Assembly (NCBI GenBank): GCA_029782365.1
Contig: JAKOUW010000261.1
Coordinates: 1 to 55,159 of the forward strand
Length of the DNA stretch: 55,159 nucleotides
Source: Chloroflexota bacterium
Lineage (GTDB): Bacteria; Chloroflexota; Anaerolineae; Anaerolineales; UBA4823
Direction: 5' to 3'
In this document: positions 34,288-43,592 of the stretch, in pieces
Layout of the letters: each line of letters opens with the position of its first letter
How positions within the stretch are numbered: position 1 is the first letter of the stretch
Notes under the pieces: model-generated
What the model was told of the DNA's origin: nothing
Databases searched by the model: none
The model's input: only the letters and a program-made list of their open reading frames with translations
Position numbers and translations under genes: made by a program

Positions 34288-36318
34288 ATGAGCCACCAAC
34301 TGAACCAACGCGAGCTGATTCTACACCTGGATTCCGGTGAAATTATTGTCCAACCCATACCCCACCGGCTCGATGATATTCATGTTTTCGGGCCGGTCGA
34401 TTATGGATGGGCAGCTTATAAAAGCGCCTCTCGCCAGGGCGGCATTCCGGATGTCTTTACCTGGGGCGGAGGCCCATTGGCTGGTTCTCGTATCCCTGGT
34501 ACCAGGCGGCTTGTTTTCTGCGCTTATTCGCCAGCCTGGGAGGGTTTCTATGTTTCCAGTCTGGGTGGGGGCGCTCATATCATGCACCGCATTGGTGTTG
34601 ATTATGTTTCACTACTCGGTCAAGCCCAGCAGGACTCGGTTTTGATTCTCAATCACAAAAATGGCGAGATCACCGCCCGGTTGGAACCCATTAAGCCAGA
34701 TATTCTATGGGTTGGCTATGCTGACCCGGAAGGGCAGCGTTTGTTTGGGTTTTATGCTCTTCAACAAGCGGTATTTGATCGTTATTCCAGTGAATACAGC
34801 GAAGATTGGGTGCGGGTGATGGCTGTCGGCCCTGCTTCACGACTTACAAAGGATGGCATCATCGGCAGCAATCAGATTAAGAAAGGTCGGATTTTGCCCA
34901 TCGATGATTGGGCCGGGCGGGGCGGCTTGGGCAGCCGCCTGCTGCAGCATCACCGTATCGCGGCTGTAATTTTTGGCGGAGATTGGGATGATCCAGATTT
35001 AAAAGATTCAAAAGAAATTGATGGTTACTTTAAGCAGTATTACGGCGATTCGATGATCAAGGTTGACCTGGGTGCCACCGAAAAATATCGCTATGTACCA
35101 GGTTTTATGACGGGCGGAACCTTTGGCACAAATATGCATACGGCAAACGAAAAGCTCTTCAGCTTTAATTACACCTCTCTTTATCATTCGCCAGCAGAGC
35201 GTATCGAACAGCATGAAACCTATATTTCTCGACATTATCTCCAGCAGTTTAACGAGGAAATTATCCAGCCGAGGAATTTCGCTCACTGCGGGGAGCCCTG
35301 TTCTGTAGCCTGTAAAAAGTACAACGGCATTTACAAGAAGGATTACGAGCCTTACGAAGCACTCGGACCGCAGTGTGGTATTTTCGACCAGCGCGGTGCA
35401 GAAGAGCTGAACCATTTTGTAGATGCATTGGGCGTTGATGCGATTCAATATGGCGGAATGATTGCTTGGGTTATGGAATTAATTGCTGTTGGCCTGCTTC
35501 CTGCGGCGGACTTCAACCTTCCACCCCGCTCCGAATTGAAATTTGAATTTGCCAGCCGCCCTGAGAATTTCAATGTTGTTTTGGATTCACAAAAGAATGC
35601 GCGTTATGCACTCGATATCGCCAGCATGATCATGTTCGATGAAGCTGGGGAGGTCTTTCGCCAGGGCTTACGCCAGGCAGCCGCCGCGCTGAGTGGGCGT
35701 TACGGCGCAGATGTTGGTCAAAGCGCTGTTTACAACAGCCATGGCGCACAAGGTTGCCTCACGCCAAACCAATATTGGACACCTGGCATGCTGAGCCCTA
35801 TGCCGATGATGGGCAAATACTTTGTATATTATGGTTACGAATACCTCCCACCGAAACTTCTAGGAAAACGTTGTGTTGAGCGAATGGTATATGAGCTCTA
35901 CAGCGAAAATAGCGGTGTTTGCCGCTTTCATCGGAAATGGGTGGAAGCAATCGTCGATGAAATCATCGAAAGCCATTACAAAGTTGACCTGGACTACAAA
36001 GCTCACCAATTTAAGTTAGTCCGCCAGATTTGGGATCAAGAACACGCTAACATTGTTTTCTGGGAGTCCGAAAGAACGATTGATATTATTTGGAAATACC
36101 TGGAAGGATGGGCCAATGTTGGGCTGCATGATGCGCCTGAACCTGGCGAGAGGTCCCTGGCGGAATGGCTCCAATTCTTTCAGCAAGATAAACGGTCCGC
36201 TTCCAAGGCGTATTGGGATGCTATACGGCGAGGTATCGAAGAAGCAATCATCGCAGGCCCGCAGGCAATTGCCGACAACATGGCGCCATTCCAATCAGCG
36301 GAAAACAAACCCAAATAA
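34288..36318 (+). CDS. Aldehyde:ferredoxin oxidoreductase family protein
   Basis: A 676-residue member of the AOR family (tungsten or molybdenum bis-pterin enzymes that oxidise aldehydes to acids and reduce ferredoxin). Visible are G-G-G-P-L-A-G-S-R-I-P-G (about 59-71) and the pterin loop G-R-G-G-L-G-S. Cysteines at 334, 338 and 342 (C-x3-C-x3-C) and Cys545 in G-V-C-R-F would hold the [4Fe-4S]. The usual spacing of the first three is C-x2-C-x3-C, so this one is one residue longer. It is about 70 residues longer than the classic enzyme. It lies ten bases before glpK, which suggests a three-carbon aldehyde such as glyceraldehyde as substrate; that is inference. No clear ribosome site precedes the ATG. 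Confidence 0.8.
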   Translation: MSHQLNQRELILHLDSGEIIVQPIPHRLDDIHVFGPVDYGWAAYKSASRQGGIPDVFTWGGGPLAGSRIPGTRRLVFCAYSPAWEGFYVSSLGGGAHIMHRIGVDYVSLLGQAQQDSVLILNHKNGEITARLEPIKPDILWVGYADPEGQRLFGFYALQQAVFDRYSSEYSEDWVRVMAVGPASRLTKDGIIGSNQIKKGRILPIDDWAGRGGLGSRLLQHHRIAAVIFGGDWDDPDLKDSKEIDGYFKQYYGDSMIKVDLGATEKYRYVPGFMTGGTFGTNMHTANEKLFSFNYTSLYHSPAERIEQHETYISRHYLQQFNEEIIQPRNFAHCGEPCSVACKKYNGIYKKDYEPYEALGPQCGIFDQRGAEELNHFVDALGVDAIQYGGMIAWVMELIAVGLLPAADFNLPPRSELKFEFASRPENFNVVLDSQKNARYALDIASMIMFDEAGEVFRQGLRQAAAALSGRYGADVGQSAVYNSHGAQGCLTPNQYWTPGMLSPMPMMGKYFVYYGYEYLPPKLLGKRCVERMVYELYSENSGVCRFHRKWVEAIVDEIIESHYKVDLDYKAHQFKLVRQIWDQEHANIVFWESERTIDIIWKYLEGWANVGLHDAPEPGERSLAEWLQFFQQDKRSASKAYWDAIRRGIEEAIIAGPQAIADNMAPFQSAENKPK

Positions 36319-36328
36319 CGGAGGTATC

Positions 36329-37843
36329 ATGCCGAAATATGTCGCCGCTATCGATCAAGGCACGACCAGTTCGCGTTGTATGATTTTCGACCACGCCGGC
36401 CTGGTAATCGCCCTGGCTCAAAAAGAACACAGCCAGATATACCCTCAACCAGGCTGGGTTGAACACAATCCAATGGAAATCTGGCAGAGAGTTCAAGATG
36501 TAATTGGAGAGGCTGTTGCAAAAGGCGGCATCAAACGCGGCGAGATATCAGCCGTAGGGATCACAAACCAACGGGAAACCACCCTGGTCTGGGACCGGCG
36601 GAGTGGAAAGCCTTTTTACAATGCCATCGTCTGGCAAGATACGCGCACGAAAACATTATGTGACAGATTAGGACTGAATGGAGGTCAGGTCCGTTTTCAG
36701 GGAAAAACCGGTTTGCCATTGGCGACCTATTTTTCCGGGCCGAAAATTAATTGGATTCTTGAAAATGCATCTGGTGTGCGCCAAGCCGCCGAGCGTGGCG
36801 ATGCACTTTTCGGCAATATCGATACATGGATCATCTGGTGGTTGACAGGCGGCCCGGATGGCGGCAGTCATGTGACAGACGTGACCAACGCTAGTCGCAC
36901 CATGCTGATGAATTTGGACACTTTGGAATGGGATGATGAAATTCTCCAGGAAATGGAGATTCCTCGGGCTATGCTGCCGCGCATTGTGGCTTCCAGCGAC
37001 CCTGTTTCTTGGGGTCAAACGCTCAGCAATGGACCTTTTCAGGATCAAATACCTGTTTGCGGTGATTTGGGAGACCAGCAAGCGGCGCTGGTTGGGCAAA
37101 CTTGTTTTACACCCGGCGAAGCCAAGAACACATACGGCACAGGCTGTTTCATGCTCTTAAATACCGGTGAAAAACCGGTGCTTTCACAAAGCGGCTTGCT
37201 CACAACCCTGGCCTACAAATTAGGTGGCCAGCCGGCGATTTATGCTTTAGAAGGATCCATCGCCGTCACTGGCGCATTGGTACAATGGCTGCGCGATAAC
37301 CTGGGCTTGATTAAGCAGTCAGCCGAAATTGAAGTGCTCGCCCGCAGTGTTGAGGATAACGGTGGGATTTATTTTGTCCCGGCTTTTTCTGGCTTGTTTG
37401 CGCCTTATTGGCGCTCAGATGCGCGCGGAGTAATCGTCGGTTTAACGCGTTTTATAAACAAAGGCCATATCGCTCGTGCTGCCTTAGAAGCAACCGCCTA
37501 CCAAACCAGGGAGGTTCTGGATGCTATGAATAAAGATTCTGGTGTGAACTTGACGGCACTCAAAGTTGACGGCGGCATGGTTTTTAATGAATTATTGATG
37601 CAGTTTCAGAGCGACATTTTAGGTGTTCCAGTCGTGCGGCCGAAAGTCTCTGAAACAACCGCCCTAGGTGCGGCGTACGCGGCTGGATTAGCAACTGGGT
37701 TCTGGGACAGTTTGCAGGATTTGCAAGGCAATTGGCAAGTGGACCGTACCTGGCATCCGCAAATGAGCGCCAGCCAGCGAGCAGCGCTCTTTAGGAGCTG
37801 GAAAAAAGCAATCGACCGTACATTTGATTGGGTCGAACAATAA
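36329..37843 (+). CDS. glpK: Glycerol kinase
   Basis: A 504-residue FGGY-type kinase that makes sn-glycerol-3-phosphate from glycerol and ATP. It opens Y-V-A-A-I-D-Q-G-T-T-S-S-R, and contains W-Q-D-T-R-T and S-G-L-F-A-P-Y-W-R, as in known GlpK. The ATG at 36329 follows GGAGG closely and ten bases separate it from the AOR stop; the longer frame runs into the AOR gene and is not real. No glycerol facilitator is seen in the window. It is second in the glycerol operon, and its product feeds the GlpAB-GlpC enzyme encoded next. Confidence 0.95.
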   Translation: MPKYVAAIDQGTTSSRCMIFDHAGLVIALAQKEHSQIYPQPGWVEHNPMEIWQRVQDVIGEAVAKGGIKRGEISAVGITNQRETTLVWDRRSGKPFYNAIVWQDTRTKTLCDRLGLNGGQVRFQGKTGLPLATYFSGPKINWILENASGVRQAAERGDALFGNIDTWIIWWLTGGPDGGSHVTDVTNASRTMLMNLDTLEWDDEILQEMEIPRAMLPRIVASSDPVSWGQTLSNGPFQDQIPVCGDLGDQQAALVGQTCFTPGEAKNTYGTGCFMLLNTGEKPVLSQSGLLTTLAYKLGGQPAIYALEGSIAVTGALVQWLRDNLGLIKQSAEIEVLARSVEDNGGIYFVPAFSGLFAPYWRSDARGVIVGLTRFINKGHIARAALEATAYQTREVLDAMNKDSGVNLTALKVDGGMVFNELLMQFQSDILGVPVVRPKVSETTALGAAYAAGLATGFWDSLQDLQGNWQVDRTWHPQMSASQRAALFRSWKKAIDRTFDWVEQ

Positions 37844-37851
37844 GGACATTT

Positions 37852-40800
37852 ATGAAAAAGGTATCGACAGCAGTCCTGGTGATCGGTGGCGGTGCAACTG
37901 GTACAGGTGTTGCGCGCGATCTGGCAATGCGAGGGGTCAAAACTATCCTCGTCGAGCGCCGCGATTTAAGCCATGGGACAACAGGCCGTTATCATGGGTT
38001 ATTGCACAGCGGTGGTCGGTACGTGGTAAAAGATCCGCAGGCCGCGCGTGAATGTATAGAGGAGAATCGCATTCTCCGCAAGATCATGCCCCATTGCATT
38101 GAGGATACCGGCGGTTTCTTCGTTGTCACCCCCACGGACGAATCCTCTTATGCCGAGCGATTTATCCAGGGCTGCCGATCTGCTGGCATCCCTGTTGAAG
38201 ATGTGCCGATCAGCACCATGTTGAAAGAGGAACCAGCTCTTAACCCAGGTATCCAGCGCTGCCTAAGGGTGCCAGATGCGTCTGCCGACTCGTTTCTGGC
38301 CGCGGATGTAACAGCAGAATCAGCCCGACAGCACGGCGCTCAAATCCTAACCTATCACGAGGTGCGCGGGCTGGTAAAAACTCACGAGCGAGTCGTGGGC
38401 GCTATGCTCTATGATCTTGTCCGGAATGAAGAAATAGAATTATCCTGTGATTTGGTAGTCAACGCGTCGGGAGCCTGGGCAGGCAAGCTGGCAGCTACGA
38501 TCGGCCTGGTTGTACAAATTAAGCCGGGTAAAGGCACCATGGTGGCGATCAATCACCGCATTGTGAATACTGTCATCAACCGCTGTAAGATGCCCTCGGA
38601 TGGCGACATCCTGGTGCCTGCTCACACGGTTGCGGTAATGGGTACGACCGATGAACAAGTCGCTGATCCTGATAAATTTGCGATCGAACCCTGGGAAATT
38701 CAATTGATGATGGAAGAGGGTGAGAAAATCATCCCAGGTTTTAAGAACCTGCGCTTTTTACGCGCCTGGGCTGGGGTGCGCCCTCTATACCAGGAGACCA
38801 CAGGCAATACATCGCGCGACATCACCCGCGCTTTTGTCTTGCTTGATCACGCAACCCGAGATGGAGTGGAAGGCCTGGTTACGATCACCAGTGGGAAGTG
38901 GACAACTCACCGCAAGATGGCAGAAGTGACTGTAGATAAAGTGTGCCAAAAATTGCAAATCAGCTATCCCTGCCGCACACATCTTGAAATTCTCCCTGCA
39001 TTAAACGAGCATGGAGTCAAACACCATTATCTTGGCAGCCGCTTGGCCAGTATCGAAAAGACAAAAGCGTTTAATCAATTGATATGTGAGTGTGAACTGG
39101 CCACGCGGTCCGAAGTTGAGCAGGCCATTCGAGCTGGCGCAAACACGATCGATGATATCCGCCGTGATACGCGGCTAGGGATGGGTCCTTGCCAGGGGGG
39201 GTTTTGCACCTTGCGAGCGGCCGGCTTGCTCCATAAGATGCGCCAGCCTCCAGTCCATGCAGTGAATGCGGCATTGCGCGATTACCTCCAGGAACGTTGG
39301 AAAGGGATACTCCCCATTTTGTGGGGTCAGCAGTTACGCCAGGAAAGGCTGGATGAATTAATTTATCTGGATGTCTTAAACATCGACCATTTACCTGGCG
39401 ACCAGAGCACTCCGCTTGCCGCTGATAACTACGCTCCACCTACCGAAACCGCTCAAACGGGTACGGTTTCAGAGGGAAATTTCTCCTTAGTGGAAAGTGA
39501 TCAGCATGCTTCACCAATAAATCCACTTGCGGCAGAGGTGTTGGTTATCGGCGCCGGGTTGGCGGGACTTTCCGCTGCCTGGTTTACTTCTCGCCAGGGG
39601 CTGAAGACTCGCCTGGTGAGCAAAGGTTGGGGTGCTTTGTTCTGGGGCAGTGGCTGTATCGATGTATTGGGCTATCTGCCAGATGACCCCGAAGCAGAAA
39701 ATAATTTGCATTTACCGGTTATAAGCCTGCGTTCAGACCTTGAACAATTCGTAAGAAGCAATCCCAACCATCTCTATGCTAGGCTGGGATTGCAAACTCT
39801 TGGGAACGCATTGGTAGAATTCCAGGCTCTTTGCTCGCAGGCAGGTTATCCATTGCTGGCGGCTGATGGGCGAGATATTCTAGGACAGAACTGGTTACTG
39901 CCCACGACCGCCGGCAGTCTGAGACCAACCTGTCTTGCCCCAATCACGATGATCTCTGGAGATTGTCGTCCTGATAGCCAGGGAAAACCCATAGTATTGG
40001 TGGGGTTTAGGAATTTTGAGGACTTTTCACCCACCTTGGCGGCAGCCAATTTAGAGGCGCAAAGCATACCAGCCCTGGGGGTTCACGTTGAGTTGCCTTC
40101 TTTGGAAAACCAGCATATACTGACAAGCCGGACGATCGCCCAGGCTCTCGAAAAGCCGGATATGCGTACTGAATTGGTTGAGCAGATCAAGTCCAAAATT
40201 TCCGAGATAAACCGCCCAGGGTTCGCAGTGGAGGAAATCAGAGTGGGTCTTCCAGGAATTTTGGGTACTCAACCCGACTACACGGTTTGGCAAGATATCC
40301 ACGATCGCCTGCACTGCCCCATTTTTGAGTTAGCCGGCTTACCGCCTTCATTTCCAGGCATCCGTTTGCACCAGATACTAAAAAATGCGATCGAGGCACA
40401 GCAAGGTCAGGTCCTCGATGGGATGCTGGCTGTCCAATCCATTTCAGAGGAAAAGGTCTTGAAAGGGATATTCACAGAAGCTGCCGCCCGCCGCAAATTA
40501 CACAGCGCTCGGGATTTCATTCTGGCGAGCGGCGGATTCCTTGGTGGAGGATTTACTGGCATGCCAGATGGTGCAGTGTATGAAACAATATTTGGCCTTC
40601 CGGTTAGCGCACCAGGCAGTCGCTCGGTCTGGTTCAACCGGAATTTTCTCACCCCGGCAGGTCATCCCCTATTCCTGAGCGGTTTGGTCGTCAACCAGAA
40701 TTTACAACCTGTCGACCAGGAAAACAATCTCTTGTTCGGAAATCTTTATACTGTGGGGGGCTTATTTGCAAGCGTCGACTCTTTGCGCGAGCGCAGCCTG

Positions 40801-40875
40801 GAAGGTGTCGCTCTCGCCAGCGCTTATGCAGCTTCACAGGCCATTGCAAAGAAAATAACAGGTTCAACCCCATGA
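37852..40875 (+). CDS. Anaerobic glycerol-3-phosphate dehydrogenase, GlpA-GlpB fusion
   Basis: A 1007-residue protein that joins two normally separate subunits. Residues 1 to about 530 are GlpA: FAD-binding V-L-V-I-G-G-G-A-T-G-T-G, R-x-D-L-S-H-G-T-T-G-R-Y-H-G-L-L-H-S-G, and a BFD-like [2Fe-2S] domain with C-E-C near 412 and C-Q-G-G-F-C near 450. A Pro/Ser/Thr-rich linker (about 530-558) follows. About 560-1007 is GlpB, with its own FAD site V-L-V-I-G-A-G-L-A-G-L-S and F-W-G-S-G-C-I-D-V-L-G. It oxidises glycerol-3-phosphate to dihydroxyacetone phosphate. ATG at 37852 has AAGGA five bases upstream. It overlaps glpC as ATGA. Confidence 0.88.
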   Translation: MKKVSTAVLVIGGGATGTGVARDLAMRGVKTILVERRDLSHGTTGRYHGLLHSGGRYVVKDPQAARECIEENRILRKIMPHCIEDTGGFFVVTPTDESSYAERFIQGCRSAGIPVEDVPISTMLKEEPALNPGIQRCLRVPDASADSFLAADVTAESARQHGAQILTYHEVRGLVKTHERVVGAMLYDLVRNEEIELSCDLVVNASGAWAGKLAATIGLVVQIKPGKGTMVAINHRIVNTVINRCKMPSDGDILVPAHTVAVMGTTDEQVADPDKFAIEPWEIQLMMEEGEKIIPGFKNLRFLRAWAGVRPLYQETTGNTSRDITRAFVLLDHATRDGVEGLVTITSGKWTTHRKMAEVTVDKVCQKLQISYPCRTHLEILPALNEHGVKHHYLGSRLASIEKTKAFNQLICECELATRSEVEQAIRAGANTIDDIRRDTRLGMGPCQGGFCTLRAAGLLHKMRQPPVHAVNAALRDYLQERWKGILPILWGQQLRQERLDELIYLDVLNIDHLPGDQSTPLAADNYAPPTETAQTGTVSEGNFSLVESDQHASPINPLAAEVLVIGAGLAGLSAAWFTSRQGLKTRLVSKGWGALFWGSGCIDVLGYLPDDPEAENNLHLPVISLRSDLEQFVRSNPNHLYARLGLQTLGNALVEFQALCSQAGYPLLAADGRDILGQNWLLPTTAGSLRPTCLAPITMISGDCRPDSQGKPIVLVGFRNFEDFSPTLAAANLEAQSIPALGVHVELPSLENQHILTSRTIAQALEKPDMRTELVEQIKSKISEINRPGFAVEEIRVGLPGILGTQPDYTVWQDIHDRLHCPIFELAGLPPSFPGIRLHQILKNAIEAQQGQVLDGMLAVQSISEEKVLKGIFTEAAARRKLHSARDFILASGGFLGGGFTGMPDGAVYETIFGLPVSAPGSRSVWFNRNFLTPAGHPLFLSGLVVNQNLQPVDQENNLLFGNLYTVGGLFASVDSLRERSLEGVALASAYAASQAIAKKITGSTP

Positions 40876-42158
40876 ACAACCACCACAAATCAGTTGAGTT
40901 AACTCTGGATCAATGTATAAAATGTAACATTTGCACGACAGTTTGCCCGGTATCGGCGGTCAGCGATTTATTCCCAGGTCCAAAATTCGAAGCACCTCAG
41001 GCCGGCCGTTTTCGCCAATTGGATCAACCAACCCCTGATTCCTCGGTTGACTATTGTTCTGGCTGCCGCATGTGCAACATGGTTTGCCCCACAGGGGTCA
41101 AAATCGCAGAAATTAACGCCCGTTCGCGGGCAACCCTCGTAACACAAGGCAAAGTACCTTTGATGCGGCGTGTGCGGAATAACCTTATCGCTCGAGCAGA
41201 ACTGGTAGGCCAGGTAGGTCAACCCATTGCCCCATTGGCCAACCTGGTGTTAAGACTGAAGCCAGCGCGTTGGATCGCAGAAAAAACAATGGGTATTCAC
41301 CGACGAGCGCCGTTTCCGAAAATTGCACAAGAAAAATTTATTACCTGGTTCCAAGCTCGCCCAAGAAAAGCCCGCACTGCCCGGCAAGTTGTTTATTTCC
41401 ATGGTTGTTCCACTCAATATTATGAGCCGCGAATTGGACGGGCAGCCGTCCAGGTTCTTGAAGCAAATGGATTTGAGGTCATCATTCCTCCTCAAAATTG
41501 TTGCGGATTGCCTCTGCTTTCCAATGGCGAATTTGCCGCAGCCCGCCGCTATCATACAAATAATGTCAAGCGGCTGGTTGAATACGCTCGCTTAGGAATC
41601 CCTATTGTAGGCACGTCAACAAGCTGTACACTCACCCTGAAGGAAGAAGCGCCTGAATTATTGGATATGCATGATGAGGATACTTTGTTGGTGGCGCGGC
41701 AAACCTTCGACTTCAATGAATTTCTCCTGGGTTTATTGGAGGAAGGCAGTTTGAAAACCACCTTCCGCCCAATTCCCCTTCGCCTGGGCTATCATGTTCC
41801 CTGTCAATACCGGGGACACAGGATTGGGAAACCAGGCATTGACCTGCTAAAGTTAATTCCCGGATTGGAAATTGTGGACAGTAAGGCAGCCTGCTGCGGC
41901 ATAGCCGGCACTTACGGGTACAAGGTTGAAAAGTATGATCTGGCTATGCAAGTAGGCCAGGCATTGTTTGAATTTGTAAAAGACATGGCTGCGCCGCTGG
42001 TGGTTTGTGACAGTGAAACTTGCCGCTGGCAAATCACCCACGCTACCGGGTTGCCTGCCATTCATCCGGTCGAATTATTAGCTGCATCCTACAACCTGGA
42101 AATCGAAGGCGCTTTGAAAGATGTTTTGCAACAAACAGCGAAAAATACCGTAGAATAA
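40872..42158 (+). CDS. glpC: Anaerobic glycerol-3-phosphate dehydrogenase subunit C (iron-sulphur, CCG domains)
   Basis: A 428-residue electron-transfer subunit. Two [4Fe-4S] motifs, C-I-K-C-N-I-C-T-T-V-C-P (about 15-26) and C-S-G-C-R-M-C-N-M-V-C-P (about 62-73), are followed by two cysteine-rich CCG domains with N-C-C-G-L-P and A-C-C-G-I-A. It anchors the dehydrogenase to the membrane and passes electrons onward, probably to menaquinone. Overlap with the fusion gene is four bases. Confidence 0.92.
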   Translation: MNNHHKSVELTLDQCIKCNICTTVCPVSAVSDLFPGPKFEAPQAGRFRQLDQPTPDSSVDYCSGCRMCNMVCPTGVKIAEINARSRATLVTQGKVPLMRRVRNNLIARAELVGQVGQPIAPLANLVLRLKPARWIAEKTMGIHRRAPFPKIAQEKFITWFQARPRKARTARQVVYFHGCSTQYYEPRIGRAAVQVLEANGFEVIIPPQNCCGLPLLSNGEFAAARRYHTNNVKRLVEYARLGIPIVGTSTSCTLTLKEEAPELLDMHDEDTLLVARQTFDFNEFLLGLLEEGSLKTTFRPIPLRLGYHVPCQYRGHRIGKPGIDLLKLIPGLEIVDSKAACCGIAGTYGYKVEKYDLAMQVGQALFEFVKDMAAPLVVCDSETCRWQITHATGLPAIHPVELLAASYNLEIEGALKDVLQQTAKNTVE

Positions 42159-42192
42159 CTGAGACCATCGAATTTTTACTTAAGGAGAGATC

Positions 42193-43329
42193 ATGAGCGT
42201 TCGTAATACACCCATTGGTTTTAATATTCCCCGTGCTCTTAGTTCATTCATCGTGATACTCATTGTCATCGGAGTAGGAATCGCTGTGCTGGCGGCAGTG
42301 AGCAGCAATTTTTTCTATTTGTTAAGCCGGGTTGATCAAGGAGAGATTGGCGTGCAGCTCAGAGGTGGCACCATATCCAACGTGGTCGGTCCCGGCGTGT
42401 ACAGCGATTTCGGCTTGTATGTTGAACTGGTCCGGGTTTCGACCAAAGCTATCCCGTTCAATGTAGAAGACCCCGAAATAATCACCAGCGACAAACAGCG
42501 CATTGGCCTGGTGGTCAGTGGTGATATTTTCCGCCCGACGGCCGTGAACCGAGACGTGTACCGTCAAAAATGGGAGCAATATCGGGATTTATACGTAAGC
42601 GATGAGGTTTTAAAATCTCGTGTGGAAGCTCAGGCTCGCCAGGCGATGAAAGTATGTGTAGGACAGCGGAAATTCGACGAATCTATCATAGGATCGGCGC
42701 GCGACGCTCTGCGCCAATGCATCGATGATGAATTGTCGATGCAAGCTGAAAATTACGGACTAGATATCCAAAATGTGACGGTCCCTAATGTCGAGCTTTC
42801 GCCCGAAGTCCAGGCAGGACTAGATGCCATCGTCCAATCCCGTCTGTCCACCGAAAAAGCGGCTCAGGATAAGCTGAAAGCAGATGCTGAAGCTGCCGCA
42901 GAACAAGCTCGCCAGGAAGGCGAAATCCGCGTCGAACAAAGCCGTATCCAGGAACAAACCCGTCAACAAACGACCCTGGCAAAATTGGAGCAAGAAAAGC
43001 TTCAAGCACAAAAAGAAGTGATCCAGGCTCAAAAGGCGAATGATTTGCTCGCCGCTCAGCAAGATCTTGAAATTAATAAAGCTCAGGCTGCTGCTGCCCG
43101 TGAAAAAGCAAAAGTGGATCTGGCGCAGCAAATTGCTTTGGCAGAATTATACGCTACCAATCCTGGTTATTTGCAACTACAGATCGCTGTGGCCAACGCC
43201 AGTGCATTGAAAGAAACGGATAAAATTATCTTTACACCGCAAGGGATGATGCCCCAACTCGTTCTGGCGGGTCCTGGGGTTATACCAACAGTCACCACCA
43301 CCACGACCGCCACACCCACGCCGAAGTAA
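42193..43329 (+). CDS. SPFH/band-7 (prohibitin-like) membrane protein
   Basis: A 378-residue protein with one N-terminal membrane helix (about 15-40), then a band-7 domain (about 45-200, with V-D-Q-G-E-I-G-V-Q-L-R-G-G and V-G-P-G-V-Y-S-D). A long Ala/Glu/Gln/Lys-rich coiled coil covers about 205-330, and a Thr/Pro-rich end follows. Such proteins form oligomeric rings in membranes and organise proteases or lipid domains. It lies 34 bases after glpC with a strong AAGGAGAG, so it may be read with the glycerol operon; a strong terminator follows. Confidence 0.85.
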   Translation: MSVRNTPIGFNIPRALSSFIVILIVIGVGIAVLAAVSSNFFYLLSRVDQGEIGVQLRGGTISNVVGPGVYSDFGLYVELVRVSTKAIPFNVEDPEIITSDKQRIGLVVSGDIFRPTAVNRDVYRQKWEQYRDLYVSDEVLKSRVEAQARQAMKVCVGQRKFDESIIGSARDALRQCIDDELSMQAENYGLDIQNVTVPNVELSPEVQAGLDAIVQSRLSTEKAAQDKLKADAEAAAEQARQEGEIRVEQSRIQEQTRQQTTLAKLEQEKLQAQKEVIQAQKANDLLAAQQDLEINKAQAAAAREKAKVDLAQQIALAELYATNPGYLQLQIAVANASALKETDKIIFTPQGMMPQLVLAGPGVIPTVTTTTTATPTPK

Positions 43330-43350
43330 GTTCATCTGATCAAATCATAA

Positions 43351-43382
43351 ACGGGTTGCATCAGCGTTGCAGCCCGTTTTTT
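43351..43382 (+). terminator. Intrinsic terminator after the SPFH gene
   Basis: ACGGGTTGCA (43351-43360) pairs with TGCAGCCCGT (43368-43377; one G-U pair) around a seven-base loop, followed by TTTTT. It ends the glycerol/SPFH unit. Confidence 0.88.
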
Positions 43383-43415
43383 ATATAACTTATGAATTGG
43401 AATCTAATCATAAGA

Positions 43416-43421
43416 TATAAT
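43416..43421 (+). promoter_or_regulatory. Likely -10 element of the carbohydrate cassette
   Basis: A perfect TATAAT follows the SPFH terminator. No consensus -35 is seen 16-18 bases upstream. It is 85 bases before the short ORF and the MFS gene. Confidence 0.35.
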
Positions 43422-43505
43422 GGAAGTTAAGTTCAGCAAATTGCAGCTCGCTGGATAAGCCCTTTCATCCTTTGATCCCAATTTAATTTTTTCTTCGGAG
43501 ATTTA

Positions 43506-43589
43506 ATGGAGAAATCCCAAGCTGCCCGTCTGTCTATAAGAACAAAATCGATGTACAGCGCAGGCGATTTTGGCGTCCAGGAAGCTTGA
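43506..43589 (+). pseudogene. Short ORF resembling the N-terminus of a GPH-type sugar transporter
   Basis: A 27-residue frame with a well placed ribosome site (CGGAG five bases before ATG). Its sequence includes L-S-I-R-T-K-S-M-Y-S-A-G-D-F-G, very like the opening of glycoside-pentoside-hexuronide (MFS_2) transporters. It then stops, four bases before the TTG start of a different MFS transporter. It could be the stub of a deleted transporter whose ribosome site still drives translation, or a leader peptide. I favour a remnant. Confidence 0.4.
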
Positions 43590-43592
43590 ATT

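Noticed and set aside
36053..37843. The longer GlpK frame starting at 36053
   Set aside because: The extension lies within the AOR-like gene; GGAGG before 36329 and the family N-terminus fix the start.
42193..43329. SPFH gene as part of a glycerol-specific complex
   Set aside because: Only its 34-base spacing to glpC supports this; band-7 genes occur in many contexts, so no functional link is claimed.
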